Source: an uncultured Collinsella sp. (lineage in GTDB: Bacteria > Actinomycetota > Coriobacteriia > Coriobacteriales > Coriobacteriaceae). From it: 35,634 bases of DNA. The notes below the pieces were generated by a model. That model was given only the letters and a program-made list of their open reading frames with translations. It made no database searches and was not told where the DNA came from. The DNA lies in assembly GCA_958438955.1 (NCBI GenBank), contig CAUBTS010000011.1, forward strand, positions 1-35,634, read 5' to 3'. Positions 8,496 to 16,196 of the stretch are shown in pieces (position 1 is the first letter of the stretch; each line of letters starts with the position of its first letter). Both the position numbers and the translations under genes were made by a program.

Positions 8496-8534
8496 AAACG
8501 GCTCAAATCCAAATCAGGATTTGAGCCGTTTTTA
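8496..8534 (+). terminator. Strong intrinsic terminator after the LOTUS-like gene
   Basis: AACGGCTCAAATCC (8497-8510) and GGATTTGAGCCGTT (8517-8530) form a perfect 14-bp stem with a 6-nt loop and a run of five T's (8529-8533). Confidence 0.9.
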
Positions 8535-8545
8535 TTTGTTGATGT

Positions 8546-8702
8546 TGCGTAACCAACAGCGAGCGGGCCGCAAGTGCCCCAGGTTGCCGTGAAAGAGGAG
8601 CGACGCGTACTTCGGTACGCGAGCGACGGCTTGAACGGCAAGATGGGGTGCTTGCGACCCGCGCAGCGTCGAGCAGTTACGCGGTTTGGAAAACCGCGTA
8701 AC
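8546..8702 (+). ncRNA. Candidate structured RNA or large folded repeat
   Basis: Between two convergent genes lies a long hairpin. The outer arms 8563-8590 and 8635-8662 pair at 25 of 28 positions on the plus strand (two as G-U). A 13-by-13 internal loop follows (8591-8603 and 8622-8634), then an inner stem CGCGTAC/GTACGCG (8604-8610 and 8615-8621) capped by TTCG. The wobble positions and the C(UUCG)G cap favour plus-strand RNA. A second perfect 12-bp hairpin follows at 8676-8702, without a T-tract on either strand. GCGTAAC (8546-8552) could pair with GTTACGC (8676-8682) and close the whole element. No known RNA family was recognised. Confidence 0.5.
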
Positions 8703-8705
8703 GAT

Positions 8706-10385
8706 CTAGTCGCGCGTCAGCTTACGGTGGATACGATGCGGCTGGGCCGCGTCCTCGCCCAGGCGCTCGATGCGATTGGCCTGATAGGCCTCGAAGTTGC
8801 CCTCGAACCAATACCAGTTGCCCGGATTCTCGTCGGTGCCCTCCCACGCCAGAATGTGTGTGGCGACGCGGTCCAGGAACATACGGTCGTGGCTAATGAC
8901 CACCGAGCAGCCCGGGAACTCGAGCAGCGCCGCTTCGAGTGAGGACAGCGTCTCGACGTCGAGATCGTTCGTGGGCTCGTCGAGGAGCAGCAGGTTGCCG
9001 CCCTGCTTGAGCGTGAGCGCCAGGTTCAGACGATTGCGCTCACCACCAGAGAGTACGCCAGCGCGCTTCTGCTGGTCCTGGCCCTTAAAGCCAAAGCTCG
9101 CCACGTACGCGCGGCTGGGGACCTCGGTCTCGCCGACCATCATGTGGTCCAGGCCATCCGAGACGACCTCCCACAGGTTCTTATCGGGATCGATGCCAGA
9201 ACGGTTCTGGTCGACATAGGAGATCTTGACGGTCTCGCCCACCTCGAGCTCGCCCGAAGTCAGCGGCTCCAGGCCCACGATGGTCTTGAAGAGCGTAGTC
9301 TTGCCCACACCGTTGGGGCCGATGACGCCCACGATGCCGTTACGCGGCAGGGTGAACGAAAGGTCGTCGATGAGCACACGGCCATCGAACTCCTTGTGCA
9401 GATGATGGGCCTCGAGCACCTTGTTGCCCAAACGCGGGCCCACAGGGATGCGGATGTCGGTCCAGTCGAGCTTCTGGCTTGCGCGGGCCTCGGCCTCCAT
9501 CTCCTCGTAACGAGCCAGACGGGCCTTGTTCTTGGCCTGGCGAGCCTTGGGCGAGCTGCGTACCCACTCGAGCTCGGCCTCCATGCGCTTGGCGAGCTTG
9601 GCGTCGCGGTTGCCCTGCGCCTCGATACGGGCGGCCTTGGTCTCCAGATACGTGGAGTAGTTGCCCTTGTAGGGATAAAGGTGACCGCGGTCGACCTCGC
9701 AGATCCACTCGGCAACGTTATCCAGGAAGTAGCGATCGTGCGTGACGGCAAGCACCGCGCCCTGGTAGTTGTGCAGGAAGTGCTCGAGCCACAGGATCGA
9801 TTCGGCGTCCAGGTGGTTCGTGGGCTCGTCGAGCAGCAGCAGGTCGGGAGCCTCGAGCAGCAGCTTGCACAGGGCCACGCGACGGCGCTCGCCGCCGGAA
9901 AGCACGTTGACCGGCATGTCGGAATCGGGCAGCTGCAGGGCGTCCATGGCCTGGCCGAGCTTGGAATCGATATCCCAGCCGTCGGCGGCGTCGATCTCGT
10001 CCTGGAGCTTGCCCATCTCGGCCATGAGGGCGTCCATGTCGCAATCCGGGTCGCACATCTCCTCGCCGATCTTATTGAAGCGATCGACCTTGGCGATCAT
10101 ATCGCCAAACGCCATGCGCACGTTCTCGATGACGGTCTTGTCGTCGTCGAGCGGCGGCTCCTGCTGCAGGATGCCCACAGTGTAGCCGGGGGTGAGCCTG
10201 GCATCGCCGTTGGAGACCTCCTCGATGCCGGCCATAATCTTGAGCAGGGTCGACTTACCCATGCCGTTGGGACCCACGACGCCGATCTTGGCACCGGGGT
10301 AGAAGCTCAGGGTCACGTCGTCAAGGATTACCTTGTCGCCATGGGCCTTGCGAGCCTGATACATCTGGTAGATAAACTCCGCCAT
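8706..10385 (-). CDS. ettA: Energy-dependent translational throttle protein EttA (ABC-F ATPase)
   Basis: A 559-residue ABC-F protein with two nucleotide-binding domains and no membrane segments; EttA binds the ribosomal E site and gates translation according to ATP/ADP ratio. Domain 1 has Walker A GPNGMGKST (residues 38-46), signature LSGGERRRVALC and Walker B LLLLDEPTNHLD; domain 2 has GPNGVGKTT, LSGGERNRLNLAL and LLLLDEPTNDLD. The charged linker (about 245-310) and the N-terminus FIYQMYQARK followed by SFYPGAKIGVVG match EttA rather than other ABC-F groups. The AAGGA upstream is about 12 nt from the ATG, a little long. It is transcribed alone, with a terminator for the preceding gene at 10477-10503. 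Confidence 0.93.
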   Translation of the reverse strand: MAEFIYQMYQARKAHGDKVILDDVTLSFYPGAKIGVVGPNGMGKSTLLKIMAGIEEVSNGDARLTPGYTVGILQQEPPLDDDKTVIENVRMAFGDMIAKVDRFNKIGEEMCDPDCDMDALMAEMGKLQDEIDAADGWDIDSKLGQAMDALQLPDSDMPVNVLSGGERRRVALCKLLLEAPDLLLLDEPTNHLDAESILWLEHFLHNYQGAVLAVTHDRYFLDNVAEWICEVDRGHLYPYKGNYSTYLETKAARIEAQGNRDAKLAKRMEAELEWVRSSPKARQAKNKARLARYEEMEAEARASQKLDWTDIRIPVGPRLGNKVLEAHHLHKEFDGRVLIDDLSFTLPRNGIVGVIGPNGVGKTTLFKTIVGLEPLTSGELEVGETVKISYVDQNRSGIDPDKNLWEVVSDGLDHMMVGETEVPSRAYVASFGFKGQDQQKRAGVLSGGERNRLNLALTLKQGGNLLLLDEPTNDLDVETLSSLEAALLEFPGCSVVISHDRMFLDRVATHILAWEGTDENPGNWYWFEGNFEAYQANRIERLGEDAAQPHRIHRKLTRD

Positions 10386-10476
10386 ATGTCTGTTCTATCC
10401 TTTCTACCTGCTGTTTCCCTATTCTTGATTCGCTTTAGTGGAAACGAAATGAGGGAACCAGCTCTGAAACGTAACG

Positions 10477-10503
10477 AAAAAGGGGCATGGTTGCCCACAC
10501 CCC
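10477..10503 (-). terminator. GNRA-loop terminator after the sdpI-like gene
   Basis: On the minus strand GGGGTGTGG, a GCAA loop and CCATGCCCC form a 9-bp stem (two wobble pairs) followed by TTTTT. The arms are at 10482-10490 and 10495-10503. Confidence 0.85.
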
Positions 10504-10569
10504 CTAATACTACCTGGGAAAAGTCCCCCGGAACATACTATGAACTGCGTACGCTAGTTTTCCGCAACC

Positions 10570-11274
10570 TTAACGAGCGGCTCGCTGCGATTTGCGCCAC
10601 AACAGATACGAGTAGACGTAGACGGCTCCAACCGAACCAAACGCCAGAACCGCAATCACCGCGGCGACGACTTCACTCGAAAGCACGCTGCCTGCCACGC
10701 CCATCACAATCAGGCCAATACCCAGCACCATAAAGCAGGCGCCGCCAAAACGCTGAGTACGGCGCCAGTTCTCGGGATCGGCAAGCGCCCAAGGTGTCTT
10801 GATACCGAGCGTATAGTTCTGCTTCACACGCGGCAAGTAGTTGCCTACGCCGATGAATAGCAAACCGACAACACCGGAAATCAGCACGTTAACCGAACCG
10901 ACCGACGGCACCACGCCCCAGACCGTAAGCTCTCCCAGCCAGCTTATGGCGCACATGAACAAGGTGAAGGCGATTACGAAGCCCTGGTAGAACTTGCCCG
11001 AGGTTCGATATGCCTCACCTTTGGGGTCGATGCGCGGCACCATGCGGAACATTGCGAGAAGCGCCAGAGGCAGCACGCCGAGCGCGGAGGCCATCCAGCT
11101 AGGACCCCAACCGTCGACGGCGCCGTTCGCGCCCCAGTGCGTGGGAATCTGCGCAGGCAAGCTCGGCATCACCATGAGGTGCGCTACGACATTGGCGACG
11201 CACAGAGCGACCAGCGCAATCCACACGCGCGACGATACCCCCGTGGGGTGAATGCCCTTGTTTTCGTTATTCAT
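10570..11274 (-). CDS. SdpI-like immunity protein / DUF1648 membrane protein
   Basis: A 234-residue integral membrane protein. After a helix near residues 14-31 comes the DUF1648 signature LPAQIPTHWGANGAVDGWG, then helices near 55-75, 90-108, 115-135, 170-190 and 195-220, with the SdpI-type segment NYLPRVKQNYTLGIKTPWAL between them. Bacillus SdpI gives immunity to the toxic peptide SdpC and controls its own repressor SdpR at the membrane. Here the upstream gene is an ArsR-family repressor whose stop overlaps this start by 8 bases, the same arrangement as sdpR-sdpI. No sdpABC toxin genes are nearby. The start at 11274 follows GGTGAT; the longer in-frame start has no support. Confidence 0.8.
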   Translation of the reverse strand: MNNENKGIHPTGVSSRVWIALVALCVANVVAHLMVMPSLPAQIPTHWGANGAVDGWGPSWMASALGVLPLALLAMFRMVPRIDPKGEAYRTSGKFYQGFVIAFTLFMCAISWLGELTVWGVVPSVGSVNVLISGVVGLLFIGVGNYLPRVKQNYTLGIKTPWALADPENWRRTQRFGGACFMVLGIGLIVMGVAGSVLSSEVVAAVIAVLAFGSVGAVYVYSYLLWRKSQRAAR

Positions 11275-11545
11275 CCTTATCACCTTCAGTGTTTGTAAAG
11301 CCCATAAACCAGCCAATTAAATCCTGCATGACGGTGGTGTTTAAGCTGTATACGATGTTTTGGCCATGGCGCTCGTCGGTCACCAACCCGGCGTTTTTGA
11401 GCGTCGCCAAGTGATGGCTCAGCGACGGCTTACTGATATCGAAATGCTCGGCAAGCTCCCCCGCCGTGCAATTGCCCTCGCGCAGCAACTCCAAAATGCG
11501 CCGTCGCGTTGGATCGGCAAGCGCCTTAAAACCCTCTCCCGGCAT
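11267..11545 (-). CDS. ArsR-family autorepressor (SdpR-like)
   Basis: A 92-residue winged-helix regulator with the ArsR pattern: ALADPTRRRILELL (helix 1-2), TAGELAEHFDISKPSLSHHLATLKNAGLV (helix-turn-helix, about 26-54) and the wing DERHGQNIVYSL. No metal-binding ELCVCDL-type cysteine motif is present, so it is not a metal sensor of the classic type and fits the SdpR group. The start at 11545 was chosen because GAGGAGG lies 5 nt upstream. It heads a two-gene operon with the SdpI-like gene. A palindrome overlapping its promoter (11594-11617) suggests autorepression. Confidence 0.85.
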   Translation of the reverse strand: MPGEGFKALADPTRRRILELLREGNCTAGELAEHFDISKPSLSHHLATLKNAGLVTDERHGQNIVYSLNTTVMQDLIGWFMGFTNTEGDKDE

Positions 11546-11579
11546 AAGACCTCCTCTCATCATCTCTCATGACGTGCAC

Positions 11580-11617
11580 ACTATACTCAATATTTAGATG
11601 TTTGTCTAACTATCTAA
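11580..11617 (-). promoter_or_regulatory. Promoter and operator of the sdpRI-like pair
   Basis: Reading the minus strand, TTAGAC (11604-11609) and TATAGT (11580-11585) are spaced by 18 bp as -35 and -10. The inverted repeat TTAGAT (11594-11599) / ATCTAA (11612-11617) overlaps the -35 box and spacer, a typical position for an ArsR-family operator. Confidence 0.6.
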
Positions 11618-11674
11618 TCGCAATGCTTCAAACCACATCAAAGCAAACGCCATCGCAACCTATGGGCGATTACC

Positions 11675-11680
11675 TATAAT
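11675..11680 (+). promoter_or_regulatory. -10 box TATAAT before tcdA
   Basis: A consensus TATAAT lies 45 bases before the tcdA ATG. No clear -35 box is seen at the expected distance. The GGAGGA ribosome site is at 11714-11719. Confidence 0.5.
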
Positions 11681-11724
11681 GGCGATAGCTAAAACACGAC
11701 CTGCTTCCCCATCGGAGGATATTT

Positions 11725-12522
11725 ATGACCGAAACCGCTGCCGCAGCCGCCATCGAGACACGCGACACCAAGCTCGAGATTATCATGGGCCGCGAGGCAC
11801 TCGATAAGCTCGCCGATGCTACGGTGCTAGTGCTCGGCTGCGGAGGCGTGGGCTCCAACTGCTGCGAGGCACTCGCCCGCGGCGGCATCGGTCATTTCGT
11901 CATTCTGGATAAGGACATCATCGCGCCCAGCAATATCAATCGCCAGGCCATCGCCTTTCACAGCACCGTCGGCAAGCGCAAGGTTGACGTGATGGAAGCC
12001 ATGATCCACGACATCAATCCCGCCGCTGCCGTCATCAAGCGAACTGAATACTTGCTGAGCGACAACATCGATGATTTCTTCGCGAGCGTTTTGGAGCAGA
12101 CGGACGGCAAGCTCGACTACGTCGTCGACGCCATCGACACCATCTCGGCCAAGCTCACCATTGCCAAATATGCTCAGGACCACGACATTCGTTTGGTTAG
12201 CTCCATGGGCGGGGCCAACAAGCTCCATCCCGAGTGCCTCCGCTTTGCCGACATTTTCGATACGGTACGTGACCCCATGAGCCGCATCATGCGCAAAGAA
12301 TGCAAGAAGCGCGGAATCAAGAGCCTGCATGTACTGTTTAGCTGCGAGGAATCGGTTAAGACACAGCCCCGCGACCCTTCCAACATCCACGAGCGCACCG
12401 AGCTGGGAACCGCCAGCTTTATGCCGCCCATCATGGGTCAGATGATTGCCGGCGAGGTTATCCGCCAGATCAGCGGCCGCGGCACTGAGCGCGTACGCTC
12501 CGATGGCCAACGTCTGGACTAG
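11725..12522 (+). CDS. tcdA: tRNA threonylcarbamoyladenosine dehydratase (TcdA/CsdL-like)
   Basis: A 265-residue E1-like ThiF/MoeB-family protein that would use ATP to cyclise the t6A base at position 37 of ANN-decoding tRNAs to ct6A. It shows the nucleotide-binding loop LVLGCGGVGSNCCEALARGG (about 35-54), the metal/ATP site VILDKDIIAPSNINRQ and the DAIDTISAKL segment. The CxxC zinc motifs and catalytic Cys of true MoeB/ThiF adenylyltransferases are not evident, as expected for TcdA. The ATG at 11725 has GGAGGA 5 nt upstream. The next gene, tatD-like, begins 14 bases later, so the two form an operon. Confidence 0.87.
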   Translation: MTETAAAAAIETRDTKLEIIMGREALDKLADATVLVLGCGGVGSNCCEALARGGIGHFVILDKDIIAPSNINRQAIAFHSTVGKRKVDVMEAMIHDINPAAAVIKRTEYLLSDNIDDFFASVLEQTDGKLDYVVDAIDTISAKLTIAKYAQDHDIRLVSSMGGANKLHPECLRFADIFDTVRDPMSRIMRKECKKRGIKSLHVLFSCEESVKTQPRDPSNIHERTELGTASFMPPIMGQMIAGEVIRQISGRGTERVRSDGQRLD

Positions 12523-12536
12523 CGGAGCGCACCGAG

Positions 12537-13319
12537 ATGGAGCCCCGGTTATTTGATGCACACTGCCATCTTGATTTAATGGCTCACCCGGACGCCGTTG
12601 CCGATGAGGCGACGGCGCTGGGCTTGGGTCTATTTGACTGCGGCATCGATCCACGCGACTTTTCGGCCGCAAACGAGCGCGCCCGTCGCCAACCAGGCAT
12701 CATCGTCGGTGCTGGGCTCCACCCCTGGTGGCTCGCCGACGGCCGCTGCGGTCCTGCCGAAGTCAATCTGCTTTGCGAAGTTGCTGCCCAAGAGCGCTAC
12801 ATCGGCGAAGTCGGACTCGACTTTTCCGCACGCTTTGCTGGAAGTAAGCCGCTACAAATACAGGCACTTAACCGGCTCTGCGATGCGCTCGTGCAGCATC
12901 CTCTTGCCGGACGCGTGATATCAATTCACGCCGTTCGTTCAGCAGGAGCCGTACTGGACGTCCTCGAATCGCATGGGCTACTCATCCCAAACCCCGACTC
13001 CCCCGCTATCATCTTCCACTGGTTTAGCGGCACTTCGGACGAACTCGCCCGCGCGCGTAATGCGGGCTGTTATTTTTCCGTCAACGAACGCATGCTCGCG
13101 ACCAAGCGCGGTCGCGAATACTCACGACAGATTCCACTCGATCGTTTACTGCTCGAGACCGATTCACCAGCCGAACCAAACACAGAAACAAGCGCACAGT
13201 CGCTCATCAGATCGCTCACAAGGACCTCGATGCGCATTGCCTCACTCAAAAACTGTGACGCAAAGCGCATCGAGTCGGCAGTTTTAGCAAATGCGCACGC
13301 TGTTTTTGACCTTCGCTAA
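12537..13319 (+). CDS. TatD-family metal-dependent hydrolase
   Basis: A 260-residue TIM-barrel hydrolase. The TatD pattern is clear: N-terminal FDAHCHLDL (metal HxH, residues 6-14), GLHPWWL, the metal-binding Glu in IGEVGLDFS, the His in ISIHAVRS, the His in IIFHWFSGT, and the C-terminal LLLETDSPAEP with the last metal-binding Asp. TatD enzymes are cytoplasmic 3'-5' exonucleases or DNases. GLDFSARF replaces the usual GLDYYR. The gene follows tcdA in the same operon. Confidence 0.87.
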   Translation: MEPRLFDAHCHLDLMAHPDAVADEATALGLGLFDCGIDPRDFSAANERARRQPGIIVGAGLHPWWLADGRCGPAEVNLLCEVAAQERYIGEVGLDFSARFAGSKPLQIQALNRLCDALVQHPLAGRVISIHAVRSAGAVLDVLESHGLLIPNPDSPAIIFHWFSGTSDELARARNAGCYFSVNERMLATKRGREYSRQIPLDRLLLETDSPAEPNTETSAQSLIRSLTRTSMRIASLKNCDAKRIESAVLANAHAVFDLR

Positions 13320-13340
13320 CCCCTGTGGGCTAAAATGCCA

Positions 13341-13371
13341 AGGGACATGCGAATCGCACAACGCAGTCCCT
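13341..13371. terminator. Hairpin between convergent tatD and FGGY kinase genes
   Basis: AGGGAC-A-TGCG (13341-13351) and CGCAGTCCCT (13362-13371) pair with one bulge. No strong T-tract directly follows on either strand. Its position between converging genes suggests a shared transcript end. Confidence 0.4.
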
Positions 13372-13398
13372 ATTGGTAGGCAGTACAATTCGGCAGCA

Positions 13399-14916
13399 TT
13401 ACACCAATTCGTGCATGAGATCACGGTTGCGTGCATACAATTCGTCAAAGATATGACGGCGCGACGCATATAACTCGTGGGCAGCCATATCGGGCACGAT
13501 TGCTTGCGCAACGCCAAGGACTTGGGCGAGCTCATCCCATGATGCATAGGCACCACCTGCGAGAGCTGCCATGATAGCATCACCGAAGCATGCGCCCACC
13601 GTAACCTTGGCAACCGAGACCTCGCGCCCGCATACGTCGGCGATAGCCTGCATCCAAACTGGATTCTTGGTTCCACCTCCGACAAGCATAATGCGCCCAA
13701 TTGGCAGTCCATGCTCTCGCTCGATAATGTCGACATGGGATGCAACGGTATACGCGACGCCTTCCAAGGCGGCGCGAACCATATGGGCTCGCGTATGCCT
13801 TCCGGTCAGGCCAAAGAAGACGCCACGCGCCTCGGGATCGTTGAGCGGAGTACGCTCCCCCGCAAAGTACGGCAGACACAGGAGCCCATCGGCACCCGGC
13901 GCCACATCGGCGGCATCATGCGCCATAACCGAATAGACATCGGGGCCACCGTGGCCCTCGGCCTCTACGGCGTCGCGATACAGCTCTTGGCGCAGCCACG
14001 ATGTGAGCGCACCCGCCGTATTGGTCCCCGCGCAGATCCCGTAAGTTCCGGGAATGATAAACGTCCCTGGCCACAGGCGGGCATCATCGACCATATGATC
14101 AGCTAGGTAGATGAAATACGCCGTACTCCCCAACTGAACCATCATATCGCCGGGACGGAATACACCCGTCGAAATGGCCTCGGCACCAGAGTCGCCCGTT
14201 CCCACTAAGACAGGTGTCCCTGCCGCGAGCCCCGTCGCCTCGGCCGCACGCCGCGTAATCACCCCGGCAATATCGGTAGCCGACATTACCTCCGCCATCT
14301 GGTCAGGCCGGCAGAAACGAGCACATTCCCGAGCATCAACCTTCCAGGTGTAGCGGTCGTATAGGGGAAGAAAATCCTCCGCCAAATAACGGTCCACCGT
14401 AAAACGCCCCGTCAACTTTGCGCACAAAAACGATGACGCCGTCAGGAACTTCGCGGCACGTTCGTGCACATCGGGCATATTCTCCTTAAACCACAAGATC
14501 TTGGGAGCAATATCTGACGAACAGGGATCGTGCCCGAAAAGCTCGCGTGCGCGATCTGACCCATATTCGGAAAGGAGCTCGTCAATCTGCGGCTTCGACC
14601 GCGCATCGACTCCATACAAAATCGCGGGCGCCAGCGCGTTGCACTCGGTATCAACCGGCACGCAGTCGCAACCCAATGCGGAAAGGCCCACGCATCCAAT
14701 CTGCGCCGCATTAACCCCCGATCGCGCCACCAGCTCGCGCGACAAGCGGCAAAAATCGCCCCACCAAACTGCCTCCGCATCATGCTGGTACCATCCGTCA
14801 CACGGGTTGTCCGTCTCGTGTCCACAAGAGGCTTGGCAAACGATGTTGCATCGATCATCGATTAAAACGCCTTTAGAGGCGCTTGTCCCAATATCAATAC
14901 CCAGATAGAGCGCCAT
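13399..14916 (-). CDS. FGGY-family carbohydrate kinase
   Basis: A 505-residue sugar kinase of the xylulokinase/gluconokinase type (actin-like ATPase fold). The N-terminal phosphate-1 loop LGIDIGTSASKGVLID (residues 4-19), the WWGDF/QHDAEAVW segment, the adenosine-binding GTGDSGAEAISTG and the C-terminal MLVGGGTKNPVWMQAIADV are all present. It probably phosphorylates a free sugar or polyol in the cytoplasm; the substrate is unknown. It is the last gene of the large fructosamine-like operon, six bases after the BtpA/SgcQ-like gene, so it may handle a second sugar released by the pathway. GGGGAG precedes the ATG by 9 nt. Confidence 0.85.
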   Translation of the reverse strand: MALYLGIDIGTSASKGVLIDDRCNIVCQASCGHETDNPCDGWYQHDAEAVWWGDFCRLSRELVARSGVNAAQIGCVGLSALGCDCVPVDTECNALAPAILYGVDARSKPQIDELLSEYGSDRARELFGHDPCSSDIAPKILWFKENMPDVHERAAKFLTASSFLCAKLTGRFTVDRYLAEDFLPLYDRYTWKVDARECARFCRPDQMAEVMSATDIAGVITRRAAEATGLAAGTPVLVGTGDSGAEAISTGVFRPGDMMVQLGSTAYFIYLADHMVDDARLWPGTFIIPGTYGICAGTNTAGALTSWLRQELYRDAVEAEGHGGPDVYSVMAHDAADVAPGADGLLCLPYFAGERTPLNDPEARGVFFGLTGRHTRAHMVRAALEGVAYTVASHVDIIEREHGLPIGRIMLVGGGTKNPVWMQAIADVCGREVSVAKVTVGACFGDAIMAALAGGAYASWDELAQVLGVAQAIVPDMAAHELYASRRHIFDELYARNRDLMHELV

Positions 14917-14922
14917 AGGTGC

Positions 14923-15732
14923 CTACTCCCCTCGCGCCGTACGAGCGGCAGCCATAAAACGAGCTACCCGCTCAACATCAACCGGGGCATCCAGCTTTCC
15001 GTCGCGCTTTAAGCAGGTGCCGACAAACGCGCCATCGTAGTGAGCAAATACGTCAGCCACGGTATTTTCGCGACAACCGGTGCCACATACCACGGGTACT
15101 TCGCCAACACGCTCGCGGACTTCATCGGCAAGCTCGCCCGAAGCGCCACGACCGGCAGCCGAACCGCCGATGACCATCGCATCCGGTAGGCAATTAAAGA
15201 GAAGCGAATCGGCAATGTCCGCAGTCGTGCGGTCGTTGAGATAAACCTCCCCCTCGCTCGTGATGAAGTGAAAAAGCTTGAGGTCGTCCAAGCGCAGCGC
15301 CGCCTTGCGACGCATGGTGTGAGCGAAATCTCGGTTAATCAGCCCAAGATCACCGGCCCAGGCACCGCAAAAATTGCAGCGTGTGAACTGCGCGTCGACG
15401 GCAGCGCACAGCTCGATTGTGGCATCACCATCGTAAATAGCCTCTGCTCCCCAAGGGGTCGACAGATCATGGGATAGAGCCCCGATTACATAGCCCATCG
15501 ATGCAAGGGTTGAGGGAGAAACGTGCTGCTCATAGGGCATCGAGAGCTCATTGGTAATCAAAATGCCATCGACACCGCCCTGTTGCAACGCCTCGAGATC
15601 GCGCTTGGCGGCTTCCACGACCTGCGACACGCTTCCGCCCGGGTAATACAGTGGATCGCCCGGCAGAGGACGCAGGTGCAGCATTCCGATAACCGGCTTT
15701 TCGGTCTTGAACATCGAGGTTAGAAACGACAT
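14923..15732 (-). CDS. BtpA/SgcQ-family TIM-barrel protein
   Basis: A 269-residue protein of the BtpA/SgcQ family. Recognisable are KPVIGMLHLRPLPGDP (about 12-27), GGVDGILITNE, the Asn-Phe-Cys stretch FTRCNFCGAWAGDLGLI, and the phosphate-binding-like ends AMVIGGSAAGRG and PVVCGTGCRENTV. BtpA was named in cyanobacterial photosystem I biogenesis, but operon-borne SgcQ proteins are thought to act in sugar metabolism; the reaction is unknown. The start at 15732 was preferred over ATG 15747 because AAGGAG lies 6 nt upstream. In this operon it precedes a FGGY kinase, which suggests that the two act together on one sugar. Confidence 0.8.
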   Translation of the reverse strand: MSFLTSMFKTEKPVIGMLHLRPLPGDPLYYPGGSVSQVVEAAKRDLEALQQGGVDGILITNELSMPYEQHVSPSTLASMGYVIGALSHDLSTPWGAEAIYDGDATIELCAAVDAQFTRCNFCGAWAGDLGLINRDFAHTMRRKAALRLDDLKLFHFITSEGEVYLNDRTTADIADSLLFNCLPDAMVIGGSAAGRGASGELADEVRERVGEVPVVCGTGCRENTVADVFAHYDGAFVGTCLKRDGKLDAPVDVERVARFMAAARTARGE

Positions 15733-15765
15733 AACGTGCTCCTTCATAGAGTTATTGCAGGGACG

Positions 15766-16194
15766 TTACTCCCCCAGCACCTCGACGTACACTTTTCGCT
15801 TCTGCGGACCGTCAAACTCCGCAAGATAGATGTTCTGGGCACTTCCGCACACGATGTGGCCATCTTGGACGGGAAAGAAGCAACTGTTTCCACAAATCAT
15901 GCTCTTGATATGCCCACAGGAGTTGTTGCCGGTGGCTCCATAGCTCGGCAGGAAGTGTGCATGCGCATAGGGGGCATCGAGTGGGGCGATGCGATCAAGC
16001 GTCTCCATAAGATCCGTCTCCACGCAGGGCAGCCCCTCGTTTACCACGATTCCACAGGTCGTATGCGACAAAATAATCGCTGCCAAGCCATTGGTCACCG
16101 AGCTGCGTTCGATGGCAGCGTGCACGTCCTCGGTAATATCGATGAACTGGTCCGGAGCAGTCGATAGATAGCTCAATGTCTCGAGCGTCACCAT
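15766..16194 (-). CDS. YjbQ / UPF0047 family protein
   Basis: A protein of about 142 residues in the YjbQ family, small beta-rich enzymes with weak thiamine-phosphate-synthase-like activity and no settled role. The family signature is seen: SHTTCGIVVNEG (His and Glu of the putative active site), then SCGHIKSMICGNS and the final GSAQNIYLAEFDGP.KRKVYVEVLGE. A GTG at 16200 overlaps the stop of the preceding gene as GTGA and is an equally possible start; the ATG at 16194 was chosen as the stronger codon. Its place in the operon between an amidohydrolase and BtpA/SgcQ suggests a metabolic role with these genes. Confidence 0.8.
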   Translation of the reverse strand: MVTLETLSYLSTAPDQFIDITEDVHAAIERSSVTNGLAAIILSHTTCGIVVNEGLPCVETDLMETLDRIAPLDAPYAHAHFLPSYGATGNNSCGHIKSMICGNSCFFPVQDGHIVCGSAQNIYLAEFDGPQKRKVYVEVLGE

Positions 16195-16196
16195 GT

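Noticed and set aside
8676..8702. Intrinsic terminator of ettA
   Set aside because: The 12-bp stem is perfect but no T-tract follows on either strand; treated as part of the folded element.
9144..10733. 529-codon plus-strand frame opposite ettA
   Set aside because: Antisense shadow of a fully conserved ABC-F gene.
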